Source: Mycobacterium sp. SMC-4
GTDB lineage: Bacteria > Actinomycetota > Actinomycetes > Mycobacteriales > Mycobacteriaceae
NCBI RefSeq assembly: GCF_025263265.1
Contig: NZ_CP079869.1
Span: 1,426,001 to 1,490,000, forward strand
DNA length: 64,000 nucleotides
Direction of reading: 5' to 3'
The notes below the pieces were generated by a model that worked only from the letters and a program-made list of their open reading frames with translations, was not told the origin of the DNA and searched no databases. Below, piece after piece: positions 1 to 7,927 of this stretch (the first letter of the stretch is position 1; each line of letters opens with the position of its first letter). The position numbers were made by a program, and so were the translations under genes.

Positions 1-348
1 GCGCTGGGGGAGGGCACCGTCGACGTCGTCGCCGACCAGATCGGTTCACCCACCTACGTCGGCGACCTGTGTGCGGCACTGCTGCAGATCGCCGACGGCG
101 TGCGCGCGCCGTTGCTGCACGCCGCCAACGACGGCGCCGTCAGCCGGTTCGAGCAAGCTCAAGCCGTGTTCAGCTCGGTGGGCGCTGATCCGGCGCGGGT
201 GCGGCCCGTCGACAGCTCCCAGCATCCCCGGCCCGCGCCGCGCCCGGCCTACTCCGCCTTGTCGGCGCAGAAGTCGACGCTGGCCGGGCTGAGCCCGCTG
301 CGGCCATGGCGGGAGGCGTTGGCCGCGGCGCTACTCTCTAGCCCGTGA
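1..348 (+). CDS. rmlD: dTDP-4-dehydrorhamnose reductase, C-terminal part (5' truncated by window)
   Basis: The reading frame is open from the first base and ends with TGA at 346-348, giving the last 115 residues of an SDR-type reductase. The stretch DQIGSPTYVGDL is the typical RmlD substrate-side segment. RmlD makes the last step of dTDP-L-rhamnose synthesis; rhamnose is part of the linker joining arabinogalactan to peptidoglycan. The stop overlaps the GTG start of the rhamnosyltransferase gene by four bases, so the two are translationally coupled. The Rossmann N-terminus lies outside the window. The order rmlD-wbbL-manB is conserved in mycobacteria. Confidence 0.9.
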   Translation, partial: ALGEGTVDVVADQIGSPTYVGDLCAALLQIADGVRAPLLHAANDGAVSRFEQAQAVFSSVGADPARVRPVDSSQHPRPAPRPAYSALSAQKSTLAGLSPLRPWREALAAALLSSP

Positions 349-1241
349 CATCGGTGAGCGACGGGCTGTTCGTCGTGACGGTGACGTATTCGCCGGGCCC
401 GCATCTGGACCGATTCCTCGCCTCGCTGTCGCACGCCACCGACCGTGATGTGACCGTCGTCATGGCCGACAACGGATCCACCGACGGCGCCCCGGAGGAA
501 GCCGTCACGCGCTACCCGAACGTGCGGCTGCTGCGCACCGGCGCGAACCTGGGCTACGGCTCGGCGATCAACCGGGCCGTCGCCGAATACGGACTGACCT
601 CCCAGGAGTTCTTCGTCGTCGCCAATCCCGACGTGCAATGGGGACCGGGCAGCATCGACCTGCTGCTCGACGCCGCCACCCGCTGGCCGCGGGCCGGCTC
701 ACTCGGGCCGCTGATCCGCGACCCCGACGGATCGGTGTATCCCTCAGCGCGACACCAGCCGTCGATCATCCGCGGCGGCATGCACGCCGTCATCGGGCCG
801 TTGTGGCCGTCCAACCCATGGACCGCGGTCTACCGCCAAGAACGTGAGGACCCCAGCGAACGCGCCGTCGGCTGGCTGTCCGGATCATGCCTGTTGGTGC
901 GCGGCGCCGCCTACGCCGAGATCGCCGGATTCGACGAGCGCTACTTCATGTACATGGAAGACGTCGACCTCGGTGATCGCCTCGGAAAGGCCGGCTGGCA
1001 GAACGTCTACGTGCCCTCGGCAGAGGTATTGCACGCCAAGGGCCACTCCACCGGCCGCGACCCGGCCCGCAATCTGGCCGCGCACCACGTCAGCACCTAC
1101 ACTTTTCTGGCCGATCGGTATCCGCGACGCTGGCAGGCACCGTTACGGTGGGCTTTCCGGGGGGCTCTGGGGGCGCGGTCGCGGTTGGTGGTGCGCAGTT
1201 CTCTGAGGTCCCGGCGTTCGCAAGCGAAAGGGCGGCGTTGA
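345..1241 (+). CDS. wbbL: dTDP-rhamnosyl transferase, GT2 family (linker-unit rhamnosyltransferase)
   Basis: This 298-residue glycosyltransferase family 2 protein transfers rhamnose from dTDP-rhamnose to decaprenyl-diphospho-GlcNAc, an essential step of mycobacterial cell-wall linker assembly at the cytoplasmic membrane face. The N-terminal nucleotide-sugar fold is visible with DNGSTDG at residues 42-48, a central VANPDV motif, and the acceptor-side FMYMEDVDLGDRL segment. It starts at GTG 345 inside the rmlD stop (GTGA) and its own stop overlaps the ATG of manB (ATGA at 1238-1241 region), so rmlD-wbbL-manB form one coupled operon. The C-terminus is basic (RSSLRSRRSQAKGRR). Confidence 0.93.
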   Translation: MTSVSDGLFVVTVTYSPGPHLDRFLASLSHATDRDVTVVMADNGSTDGAPEEAVTRYPNVRLLRTGANLGYGSAINRAVAEYGLTSQEFFVVANPDVQWGPGSIDLLLDAATRWPRAGSLGPLIRDPDGSVYPSARHQPSIIRGGMHAVIGPLWPSNPWTAVYRQEREDPSERAVGWLSGSCLLVRGAAYAEIAGFDERYFMYMEDVDLGDRLGKAGWQNVYVPSAEVLHAKGHSTGRDPARNLAAHHVSTYTFLADRYPRRWQAPLRWAFRGALGARSRLVVRSSLRSRRSQAKGRR

Positions 1242-2320
1242 TGGTCAATCCAGCCGAAGTCGATGCAGTCATCCTGGTCGGTGGACTGGGCACCCGATTG
1301 CGGCCGTTGACGCTGTCGGCGCCCAAGCCGATGCTGCCGACCGCCGGGCTGCCGTTCCTGACCCACCTGCTGTCGCGGATCGCCGACGCCGGTATCGAAC
1401 ACGTGGTGCTGGGCACCTCCTACAAGGCCGGGGTGTTCGAGTCCGAGTTCGGCGACGGCTCGAAGTTCGGACTGCAGATCGACTACGTCGTCGAGGACGA
1501 GCCGCTGGGCACCGGCGGCGGTATCGCCAACGTCGCCTCCCGGCTGCGCCACGACACCGCAGTGGTGTTCAACGGCGACGTGCTGTCCGGCTGCGATCTA
1601 CCCGCGCTGCTGGACTCGCACTTCGAGCGCAACGCCGACGTGACCCTGCACCTGGTGCGCGTCGGCGACCCGCGGGCATTCGGTTGTGTGCCAACCGATT
1701 CCGATGGCGTCGTGACGGCGTTTCTGGAGAAGACGCAGGATCCGCCGACCGACCAGATCAACGCCGGCTGCTATGTGTTCAAGCGTTCGGTGATCGACGC
1801 GATCCCCAAGGGTCGGGCGCTGTCGGTGGAGCGTGAGGTGTTCCCGCGTCTGCTCACCGAGGGACTGAAGGTGTGTGGGTATGTCGATGCCAGCTATTGG
1901 CGCGATATGGGTACACCCGAGGACTTCGTGCGTGGCTCGGCGGATCTGGTGCGCGGGATTGCGCCGTCGCCGGCATTGACGCATCAGCGGGGGGAGAAAC
2001 TGGTGCACGACGGGGCGTCGGTGGCCCCGGGCGCGCTGCTGATCGGCGGCACGGTGGTGGGCCGTGGCGCCGAGATCTCCGGGGGCGCAAGGCTTGACGG
2101 CGCGGTGATCTTCGACGGAGTGACGGTCGCGGCTGGTGCGGTGATCGAGCGTTCGATCATCGGCTTCGGTGCCCGGATCGGGCCGCGGGCGCTGATCCGC
2201 GACGGCGTGATCGGCGACGGCGCCGAGATCGGGGCACGCTGTGAACTGCTGCGTGGTGCCCGCGTCTGGCCGGGCGTGATCATCCCCGATGGTGGCATCC
2301 GCTTCTCCACCGACGTTTAG
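1241..2320 (+). CDS. manB: Mannose-1-phosphate guanylyltransferase (GDP-mannose pyrophosphorylase)
   Basis: The 359-residue protein has the nucleotidyltransferase signature GGLGTRLRPLT at residues 14-24 followed by PKPMLP, and a C-terminal left-handed beta-helix of hexapeptide repeats from about residue 250 (GARIGPRALIRDGVIGDGAEIG). It makes GDP-mannose from mannose-1-phosphate and GTP for lipomannan, LAM and PIMs. An open frame runs upstream to 1148, but ATG 1241 gives the length of the M. tuberculosis orthologue and overlaps the wbbL stop. The mycobacterial gene (Rv3264c) is called manB, not to be confused with the phosphomannomutase at 7928. Confidence 0.92.
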   Translation: MVNPAEVDAVILVGGLGTRLRPLTLSAPKPMLPTAGLPFLTHLLSRIADAGIEHVVLGTSYKAGVFESEFGDGSKFGLQIDYVVEDEPLGTGGGIANVASRLRHDTAVVFNGDVLSGCDLPALLDSHFERNADVTLHLVRVGDPRAFGCVPTDSDGVVTAFLEKTQDPPTDQINAGCYVFKRSVIDAIPKGRALSVEREVFPRLLTEGLKVCGYVDASYWRDMGTPEDFVRGSADLVRGIAPSPALTHQRGEKLVHDGASVAPGALLIGGTVVGRGAEISGGARLDGAVIFDGVTVAAGAVIERSIIGFGARIGPRALIRDGVIGDGAEIGARCELLRGARVWPGVIIPDGGIRFSTDV

Positions 2321-2325
2321 GCTTG

Positions 2326-2386
2326 CGCGAAAGTGCCTTCAGCGTAGTTGCGGACGCGTCGTCGCTACGCTGAGTGCACTCTCGCG
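2326..2386. repeat. 61-bp palindromic repeat, copy A (upstream of DUF559 gene)
   Basis: Imperfect inverted repeat with 22-bp arms matching at 19 positions (left arm begins CGCGAAAGTGC, right arm ends GCACTCTCGCG) and a 17-bp centre. Copy B at 3283-3343 has the same length and lies in the opposite orientation; copy C is at 51529-51590. The three share the CGCGAAAGTGC terminus and an inner CGTAG/CTACG. It could act as a terminator for manB, but the sequence match to the other two copies points to a dispersed repeat family. Confidence 0.8.
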
Positions 2387-2454
2387 ATCAGCAGGCTGTG
2401 GATAACTCATGCCGGAGCGGTCGCCCTGTCGGCCATGGATCGCAGGCTTCCGGT

Positions 2455-3321
2455 ATGGGAAGAGTGTTCGTAGGTACAGAAGCAGTCGCGAGCGGCGCAG
2501 CCACGCCCGGCGAACTGCGGTACACGTATCGGCGTCTGTTCCCGAACGTGTATGTCCCGCGCGATGAAGCGCCGTCGCTGACTGTCCGAACAGTCGCGGC
2601 GTCGCTGTGGAGTGGGCGACAGGGTGTGATCACCGGACGGGCTGCGGCGGCATGGCACGGTTCCCGATGGGTTGATTCGTCGGTGCCGATCGAATTGGTC
2701 CACGACTGCAAGCGGCCGCCGACCGGGATCATCACGCGCAACGAGCGTATCGCCGAGGACGAATACGTCCTTTGCGACGGGCTGGCCGTCGCCACAGTTG
2801 AACGCGCCGCCTTTGACCTGGGCAGGTTTCTGCCCTTCGCCCGTGCCGTCGAGCAGCTGGACGCACTGGCCAACAGAACCGAACTGACGGCTGATGGCGT
2901 CCTGGCCCTCGCCGAGCGTTACCAGGGCGCCCGAGGAACCCGGAGGCTCCGGCGTGCGCTCGACATGATGAACAGTGGTGCTCAGTCGCCGAAGGAGACG
3001 TGGCTGCGGTTGCTCCTCATCCGGGCAGGGTTTCCGCGACCGGAGACTCAGATACCGGTCTTCGACGACTATGGTCACGCGTTCGCATACCTCGACATGG
3101 GCTGGAAAGACCTCGGAATCGCGGTGGAGTACGACGGAGACCACCACCGCGAACGGGCCCAGTACCGATTCGACATCCAGCGGGTGCGCAAGATCGAGGA
3201 TCGCGGCTATCTGCACATCAAGGTGATCAACGAAGACCGTGATGCGGAGATCATCGCGCGAGTCCGCCAGGCATGGGCCCTCCGCGAGAGTGCACTCACG
3301 GTAGCTCGGCGGGCGTCGTGA
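2455..3321 (+). CDS. AbiEi-like N-terminal / DUF559 C-terminal protein (paralogue 1)
   Basis: I recognise the family, not a function. The 288-residue protein has an N-terminal winged-helix-like part resembling the antitoxin domain of AbiEi proteins (GELRYTYRRLFPNVYVP) and a C-terminal DUF559 domain related to Vsr-type PD-(D/E)XK nucleases: SPKETWLRLLLIRAGFPRPETQIPV, then LDMGWKD and VEYDGDHH, followed by a conserved R...R...D tail. ATG 2455 aligns with the start of the paralogue at 29344; the frame is open from 2374. No toxin partner is adjacent. The gene is bracketed by inverted copies of a 61-bp palindrome, and copy B overlaps its last 39 bases. In M. tuberculosis a DNA methylase gene (Rv3263) occupies this position. 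Confidence 0.75.
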   Translation: MGRVFVGTEAVASGAATPGELRYTYRRLFPNVYVPRDEAPSLTVRTVAASLWSGRQGVITGRAAAAWHGSRWVDSSVPIELVHDCKRPPTGIITRNERIAEDEYVLCDGLAVATVERAAFDLGRFLPFARAVEQLDALANRTELTADGVLALAERYQGARGTRRLRRALDMMNSGAQSPKETWLRLLLIRAGFPRPETQIPVFDDYGHAFAYLDMGWKDLGIAVEYDGDHHRERAQYRFDIQRVRKIEDRGYLHIKVINEDRDAEIIARVRQAWALRESALTVARRAS

Positions 3322-3343
3322 CTACGCTGGCGGCACTTTCGCG
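3283..3343. repeat. 61-bp palindromic repeat, copy B (inverted relative to copy A)
   Basis: Same length as copy A. Its reverse complement shares both ends of copy A (CGCGAAAGTGCC at one side, GAGTGCACTCTCGCG at the other). It covers the last 13 codons and stop of the DUF559 gene, so the repeat contributes coding sequence (RESALTVARRAS), and also overlaps the stop of the convergent NUDIX gene. It may serve as a bidirectional terminator between the two convergent genes. Confidence 0.8.
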
Positions 3344-3867
3344 GCTAACGACATGAGTTGGGTAAGGCCGAAGTCGGTGTCGTCGGGCAGGTCGTCGAGC
3401 GGCCACCAGCGCAGATCCAAAGACTCGTCGCTGCGCTGGAACTCCGCACCCGGCGGGGCTTGAGCGACGAACTGCACATCGAGATGGCGCGTCGGCACAC
3501 CCAGCGAGCAGGTCACCGGATGCACATGCAGGGAAACGGGCATCGACGAGATGGTCAGACCGACGATGCCGGACTCCTCGGTCGCTTCCCGTAGTGCGGC
3601 CGCCACCAGCGTGGAATCTTCAGGCTCGCAATGCCCACCGAGCTGCAGCCAGCGTCCGATGCGCGGATGCAAGGTCAACAACGCATGGCGGCGGGTGTGG
3701 TCGAGCACCAGCGCCGACGCTGTCACGTGCCCGGGAACACACGACCGCAGGCACGCATCCGGGCGGGCATCGAGAAACGCCAATACCGCGAACCGGGTGG
3801 AATCCAACGCGGGCTCAGCCGGCTGCCACGTGCTCAATACGTCCACAGCCGACTGGTGCAGCGTCAT
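3322..3867 (-). CDS. NUDIX hydrolase
   Basis: A 181-residue protein with a near-canonical Nudix box, [25 protein letters not shown] split here as GGHCEPED and REATEESG, the latter carrying the metal-binding glutamates. Such enzymes cleave nucleoside diphosphate derivatives; the substrate cannot be read from sequence. ATG 3867 is chosen because it overlaps the fbiB stop (ATGA), making this the third gene of the fbiA-fbiB operon; an open frame continues to 3960 only as an fbiB shadow. Its placement suggests a housekeeping or F420-related role, which is inference. Confidence 0.85.
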   Translation of the reverse strand: MTLHQSAVDVLSTWQPAEPALDSTRFAVLAFLDARPDACLRSCVPGHVTASALVLDHTRRHALLTLHPRIGRWLQLGGHCEPEDSTLVAAALREATEESGIVGLTISSMPVSLHVHPVTCSLGVPTRHLDVQFVAQAPPGAEFQRSDESLDLRWWPLDDLPDDTDFGLTQLMSLAAKVPPA

Positions 3868-5204
3868 CGTCGCACCAGCAACTCGTCGACATCCACCGGA
3901 TCGCGCGGGGTCAGCGGCTGCAAAGGATGCCCGATCGCGATGGCGCCCAATGGTTCCCAATCATCGGGCAGGTCGAGCACCGAACGCACCAGCTCCGGGG
4001 CGAATATCGTCGAGCCGATCCAGCAGCTGCCCACGCCACGCGTGGCCAACGCCACCAGCAGCCCCTGCACGGCGGCGCCGACCGCGACGGTGAACATGGT
4101 GTGTTCGGCCGCGGTGCGCCGGGCGTCCGGATAAGAGTGCACCCCGTCGGGGACCAGGAACGGGATCACCAATTCCGGCGCATCGTAGAGAATCTGGCCG
4201 CGGGCCACCCGACGCTCGACAGACGAGGGGTCACGGCCGTCGCCGAGCAGATCCGACCGCCACTGCTCCTTCATCTGATCCAGCAGATCCACCCGCACCT
4301 CGCCGTCGCGCACCCACACGAAGCGCACCGGCCGGGTGTGGTGCGGCGCCGGTGCCGTCAACGCCTCAGCGACAGCGTCTTCGATGACCCCTGCGGCCAC
4401 CGGCTCGGCGCTGAACTCCCGCACCGACCGGCGCAGCAACAGCGCCTGCGAACGGCCCAGCGCGATGGCCTCTTCGGTGCCCAGCCAGAACAGGTCTTCC
4501 TCGCCGGCACGCACCAGTGCGCGCGCGGTGGACCCGTCGTCGGGCAGCCGCAACCCGCGCACCACCGCCACCGGCACCCCGGTCAACTTGCCTTTCACCA
4601 GATCCGCTGCGGCGGCGATCTCGTCAGCCACCGCGATCTCGGTGACGATCAATTCGTTGCCGTGCTGGTCGTGTTCACCGGCGTAACCGTGCAACACCGT
4701 CAACCCGGCCGCACCGATCGCCACATCGGTCTGACCGGTGCGCCAGGCCCGGCCCATGGTGTCGGTGACCACCACACCGACCGTCACCCCGAGGCGCTCC
4801 CGCAGCGCAGCCACCAACGCCGCCGCACTGCCGTCGGGATCGACCGGCAGCAGCGCCAATTCGTTGGAGTCGACGTTGGAGCCGTCCACCCCCGCGGCGG
4901 CCTGCACCAGACCCAACGCGTTCTCGGTGATCAGCGTGCGGCCCTTGCGGGCCAGCACTCGAACGGCTTCGGTGTCGATCAACCTGCGTCGCAGTGCATC
5001 CCGGTCATCCGGGTCGGCCGGCGCGACGACCATACGGCCCTCACACTTGGACAGCACCTTGCTGGTGACGACGACGACGTCGTGGTCGGCCAGCCAGGGC
5101 GCGGCCTTCGCGATCGCCGAAGCCAGGTCATCGCCCGGACGGAACTCCGGCAACCCGGGAACCGGCAGTATCTCCAGTCGCGCCGAACTGCCGTGGTCGG
5201 TCAC
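3864..5204 (-). CDS. fbiB: Coenzyme F420:L-glutamate ligase / dehydro-F420 reductase, bifunctional
   Basis: The 446-residue protein joins two domains: an N-terminal CofE-type gamma-glutamyl ligase (about residues 1-245; [32 protein letters not shown]) and a C-terminal FMN-binding nitroreductase fold (about 250-446; [22 protein letters not shown]). The ligase adds glutamates to the F420 tail and the C-terminal domain reduces the dehydro-F420 intermediate. GTG 5204 overlaps the fbiA stop (GTGA) and gives the expected family length (448 in M. tuberculosis); the upstream open frame to 5423 is an fbiA shadow. F420 serves many mycobacterial redox enzymes. Confidence 0.95.
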   Translation of the reverse strand: MTDHGSSARLEILPVPGLPEFRPGDDLASAIAKAAPWLADHDVVVVTSKVLSKCEGRMVVAPADPDDRDALRRRLIDTEAVRVLARKGRTLITENALGLVQAAAGVDGSNVDSNELALLPVDPDGSAAALVAALRERLGVTVGVVVTDTMGRAWRTGQTDVAIGAAGLTVLHGYAGEHDQHGNELIVTEIAVADEIAAAADLVKGKLTGVPVAVVRGLRLPDDGSTARALVRAGEEDLFWLGTEEAIALGRSQALLLRRSVREFSAEPVAAGVIEDAVAEALTAPAPHHTRPVRFVWVRDGEVRVDLLDQMKEQWRSDLLGDGRDPSSVERRVARGQILYDAPELVIPFLVPDGVHSYPDARRTAAEHTMFTVAVGAAVQGLLVALATRGVGSCWIGSTIFAPELVRSVLDLPDDWEPLGAIAIGHPLQPLTPRDPVDVDELLVRR

Positions 5205-6184
5205 AGGGTGATCCCGGCCAGGTCCAGCCCCGCATTGACCATCTCGGCGGTCACCGCGGGGTCGGTCATCAACAGCGGCACCGCGCGGACGTCGATGCCC
5301 GGAACGTCGGCGGTATCGCCGGTGTGCACCAGCCAGCCGTCCAGGATGCCGGTCGCCGACCGGGCCCCGTAATGCGCGGCCACCGCCGCGGAGGTGCTGT
5401 CCACACCCATCACCGACAGACACGCATCAGCCATACCGCGCAACGGCTTTCCGCCGATGATGGGGGAGTAGCCGATCACCTTGGCCGAGGTGGCCCGCAG
5501 CGCCGCGCGGATCCCGCCTACCGCCAGGATCGTGCCGATGCTGACCACCGGGTTCGACGGCGCGATCAGCACCACGTCGGCACCCTCGATGGCCTCGGTG
5601 ACACCGGGAGCGGCCTTGGCCTGGTCGGCGCCGATGAACGCGAAGCTCTCGGTGGGCACCTGCGCGCGGTAGCGCACCCACCACTCCTGGAAGTGGATGG
5701 CCTTCTTCTCGCCGGTCTCCGGATCGCTGATCACGACGTGGGTCTCGCTGCGGTCGTCGCTGGCCGGCAGCAGCCGCGCGCCGGGATTCCAGCGCTTGCA
5801 CAACGCCTCGGTCACCGCCGAGAGCGGATAGCCGGCCCGCAGCATCTGGGTGCGCACCAGATGGGTGGCCAGGTCGCGGTCGCCCAGGCCGAACCAGTCG
5901 GGCTGCACGCCGTAGGCCGCGAGCTCCTCCTTGGCGTGCCAGGTCTCGTTGCGGTGCCCCCAGCCGCGCTCGGTGTCGATGCCGCCGCCGAGGGTGTACA
6001 TGCAGGTATCCAGATCCGGACAGATCCGCACACCGAACATCCAGGCGTCGTCGCCGACGTTGACGACGGCCGTCAACTCGTGGTCGCTATCATCGGAGCC
6101 GAACTGTCCCAGGCCCAGCAGATGCTGCACTCCGAGCAGAAAACGTGCGCCTCCGACGCCGCCGACCAGAACCGTCACCTTCAC
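5201..6184 (-). CDS. fbiA: F420 biosynthesis phospho-lactyl/enolpyruvyl transferase FbiA
   Basis: The 327-residue CofD/FbiA family protein begins [18 protein letters not shown], with the glycine-rich GGVGGAR loop at the very N-terminus. Other family marks are [23 protein letters not shown], and [11 protein letters not shown] (here [11 protein letters not shown]). It transfers the phospho-linked three-carbon moiety from the FbiD product to the deazaflavin Fo. GTG 6184 is preferred over the ORF start at 6247 because the GGVGGAR loop should be N-terminal as in orthologues. First gene of the fbiA-fbiB-NUDIX operon, divergent from whiB2. Confidence 0.95.
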   Translation of the reverse strand: MKVTVLVGGVGGARFLLGVQHLLGLGQFGSDDSDHELTAVVNVGDDAWMFGVRICPDLDTCMYTLGGGIDTERGWGHRNETWHAKEELAAYGVQPDWFGLGDRDLATHLVRTQMLRAGYPLSAVTEALCKRWNPGARLLPASDDRSETHVVISDPETGEKKAIHFQEWWVRYRAQVPTESFAFIGADQAKAAPGVTEAIEGADVVLIAPSNPVVSIGTILAVGGIRAALRATSAKVIGYSPIIGGKPLRGMADACLSVMGVDSTSAAVAAHYGARSATGILDGWLVHTGDTADVPGIDVRAVPLLMTDPAVTAEMVNAGLDLAGITL

Positions 6185-6301
6185 AGGGACCGAGACTAAG
6201 CCGTGCGGTCCAGACCCGTGACGGGTGGGGCGTGACAGACACACCACAGCGCGACGCGCCGATTTGTCGTCACGAAATGGTATGAATTCCTGTTCTAGCG
6301 C

Positions 6302-6335
6302 TTGACCGGGGTAGCTATCGCGTGTGTAATCACAC
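6302..6335 (+). promoter_or_regulatory. Probable whiB2 promoter with palindrome over the -10
   Basis: TTGACC at 6302-6307 and TGTAAT at 6325-6330 are separated by exactly 17 bases, a strong housekeeping-type promoter reading toward whiB2 (start 6469). The -10 lies inside a perfect palindrome GTGTG-TAAT-CACAC at 6322-6335, a good position for a repressor. The implied 5' untranslated leader is about 130 bases. Three GTGTC sites (reverse complement GACAC) follow at 6338-6342, 6367-6371 and 6422-6426; GACAC is the core motif of WhiA in Streptomyces. No TSS data. Confidence 0.55.
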
Positions 6336-6468
6336 CAGTGTCATTCGCGGTTTCCCACCGGATTCGGTGTCGCAGACCGAGATTCGATCACTTGTTCGAA
6401 TTGGGTGGCCACATGGTAATAGTGTCGGCTGGCATTTTACGGATCTACGAGACTGTGAGGAGGGGAAC

Positions 6469-6864
6469 ATGGCTTTTGAACAGGCCGATTTCGGTGAATC
6501 GGTGAATTTCGACATCAGGCTCCTCGGCTCGGTGGGAAGTGCGCCGCACATCCAGACCGAATCGACACCTGCGATGAATGCGCGCCCGCAATTGAGCTTG
6601 GTGCCCGATCGATTTGACGAATTCGGCGACGATTCCGAGGTTGCTGAAGATCAATGGCAGGAACGGGCGCTGTGCGCTCAGACCGACCCCGAGGCGTTCT
6701 TCCCGGAGAAGGGCGGCTCCACCCGCGAGGCCAAGCGCATCTGCATGGGTTGCGAGGTGCGCGACGAGTGCCTGGACTACGCCCTGGCCCACGACGAGCG
6801 CTTCGGCATCTGGGGCGGCCTGTCCGAGCGGGAGCGTCGTCGTCTCAAGCGCGGAATCATCTGA
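6469..6864 (+). CDS. whiB2: WhiB-family iron-sulfur regulator WhiB2 (WhmD)
   Basis: A 131-residue WhiB protein with the four [4Fe-4S] cysteines at 69, 92, 95 and 101 (C...C-x2-C-x5-C), the GIWGG turn near 113-117 and the basic tail RERRRLKRGII. WhiB2/WhmD is required for septation and cell division in mycobacteria. ATG 6469 follows an ideal ribosome-binding site GAGGAGGGGAAC; the long N-terminus (NFDIRLLGSVGSAPHIQTES) resembles M. smegmatis WhmD (129 residues) rather than the short M. tuberculosis form (89), so I keep the long start. An internal ATG at 6577 is the alternative. Confidence 0.95.
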   Translation: MAFEQADFGESVNFDIRLLGSVGSAPHIQTESTPAMNARPQLSLVPDRFDEFGDDSEVAEDQWQERALCAQTDPEAFFPEKGGSTREAKRICMGCEVRDECLDYALAHDERFGIWGGLSERERRRLKRGII

Positions 6865-6877
6865 CCCAACAGACACT

Positions 6878-7300
6878 CTAGTCGTCATCGATCGTCGGGT
6901 CGATGACCGACGGCTCCACCCCCAGATAGGTGGCCACCTGGGCCACCAGCAGTTCGTGCAACAGCTCGGTCAGCTCGACGGTGTCTTTGGCCCGTCGCTC
7001 GATCGGCTTGCGGAACAACACAATTCGGGCCCGCGTCGAGTTGCCGCGAACGTCCACCCCGGCAGGGATGAGGCGAGCCAGCGCGATCGGACCGTCGGCC
7101 ACCACCTCGGCAGGCCACTGCACCGTGTGCGGGTCCTTCGGGGCGATCCGCGGAATCTCGTCGACGGCGACATCGAGCGCCGAGACCCGATCGTGCCACC
7201 GTCGCTCGATGGGCTCGTAGGCCTCCAGCACCGCCATGTCGAAGCGCTCGGCGCGACTGCGCCAGCCCGGAACGGACGGCGGGAGTAGTGGTCCACGCAT
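6878..7300 (-). CDS. Zincin-like metallopeptidase-family protein (Rv3259 type), degenerate motif
   Basis: A 140-residue protein (MRGPLLPPSVPGWRSRAERFDM...) of the short zincin-like family found beside whiB2 in mycobacteria. The place where the family has HExxH reads LLHELLVAQVATYLG, so HE is present but the second metal histidine is not; catalytic activity is doubtful. ATG 7300 matches the M. tuberculosis length (139); GTG 7342 would add 14 basic residues (VTVRRHRGSRRGRE). It converges on whiB2 with 13 bases between stops. Function unknown. Confidence 0.8.
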   Translation of the reverse strand: MRGPLLPPSVPGWRSRAERFDMAVLEAYEPIERRWHDRVSALDVAVDEIPRIAPKDPHTVQWPAEVVADGPIALARLIPAGVDVRGNSTRARIVLFRKPIERRAKDTVELTELLHELLVAQVATYLGVEPSVIDPTIDDD

Positions 7301-7432
7301 CTCCCGGCCCCGCCGCGAGCCCCGATGCCTGCGCACGGTCACGAAAAAGATCGTAACGGTTGAGCTTCGGCCGCCTGCCGGCTGCGCGTGTCCGGCGCAC
7401 CGGGAGCGACGGGCCACGATAACCTTCCGAGC

Positions 7433-7852
7433 GTGAATGTTCCCCGTCGCTGCTGCCGGCCTGGGTGCCCTCACTATGCGGTCGCGACGCTGACCTTCGT
7501 CTACTCCGACTCGACAGCTGTCGTCGGGCCTCTCGCGACCGTGTCTGAGCCGCACTCCTGGGACCTGTGCGTGATGCACGCCAGCCGCATCACCGCACCG
7601 CGCGGCTGGGAGCTGGTGCGCCATGCCGGTCCGCTGCCGACGCTGCCCGACGATGACGACCTGGTGGCATTGGCCGACGCGGTGCGGGAGGGCCGCGACG
7701 GCGCCGCAGCCGCGCACGGCTTCACCACCGGATTCAGCGACCCGGTGACCGGAGCGCACGGCGGCGCGTTGATGGCGCCGCCGGCACGACGACCGGAGAC
7801 CAACGGACGTCGCCGCGGACATCTGCGAGTGCTGCCCGACCCCACCGACTAG
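7433..7852 (+). CDS. DUF3499 family protein (Rv3258c type)
   Basis: Conserved actinobacterial protein of about 139 residues starting VNVPRRCCRPGCPHYAVATLTFVY. CRPGC near the N-terminus and WDLCVMH later look like a small zinc-ribbon-type site. The first half is conserved, the second is low-complexity and basic. GTG 7433 is chosen because it puts the cysteine motif close to the N-terminus as in the family; the frame opens at 7388. It precedes the phosphomannomutase by 75 bases on the same strand. Function is not known. Confidence 0.8.
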   Translation: MNVPRRCCRPGCPHYAVATLTFVYSDSTAVVGPLATVSEPHSWDLCVMHASRITAPRGWELVRHAGPLPTLPDDDDLVALADAVREGRDGAAAAHGFTTGFSDPVTGAHGGALMAPPARRPETNGRRRGHLRVLPDPTD

Positions 7853-7927
7853 GTCGATGTAGTACCGGTGCCCGACGGTGGCGACGGCTAGGCTGGACGT
7901 CAACCAGTCTGGAGTCCAAGGAGCACT

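Noticed and set aside
2455..3321. Type IV toxin-antitoxin system
   Set aside because: Only an AbiEi-like domain is seen; no AbiEii-type nucleotidyltransferase toxin lies beside either DUF559 gene.
3594..5372. 592-codon open frame on the plus strand
   Set aside because: It lies antisense to fbiB and fbiA, which have full domain support; its product is Arg/His/Gly-rich as expected for a GC-rich shadow.
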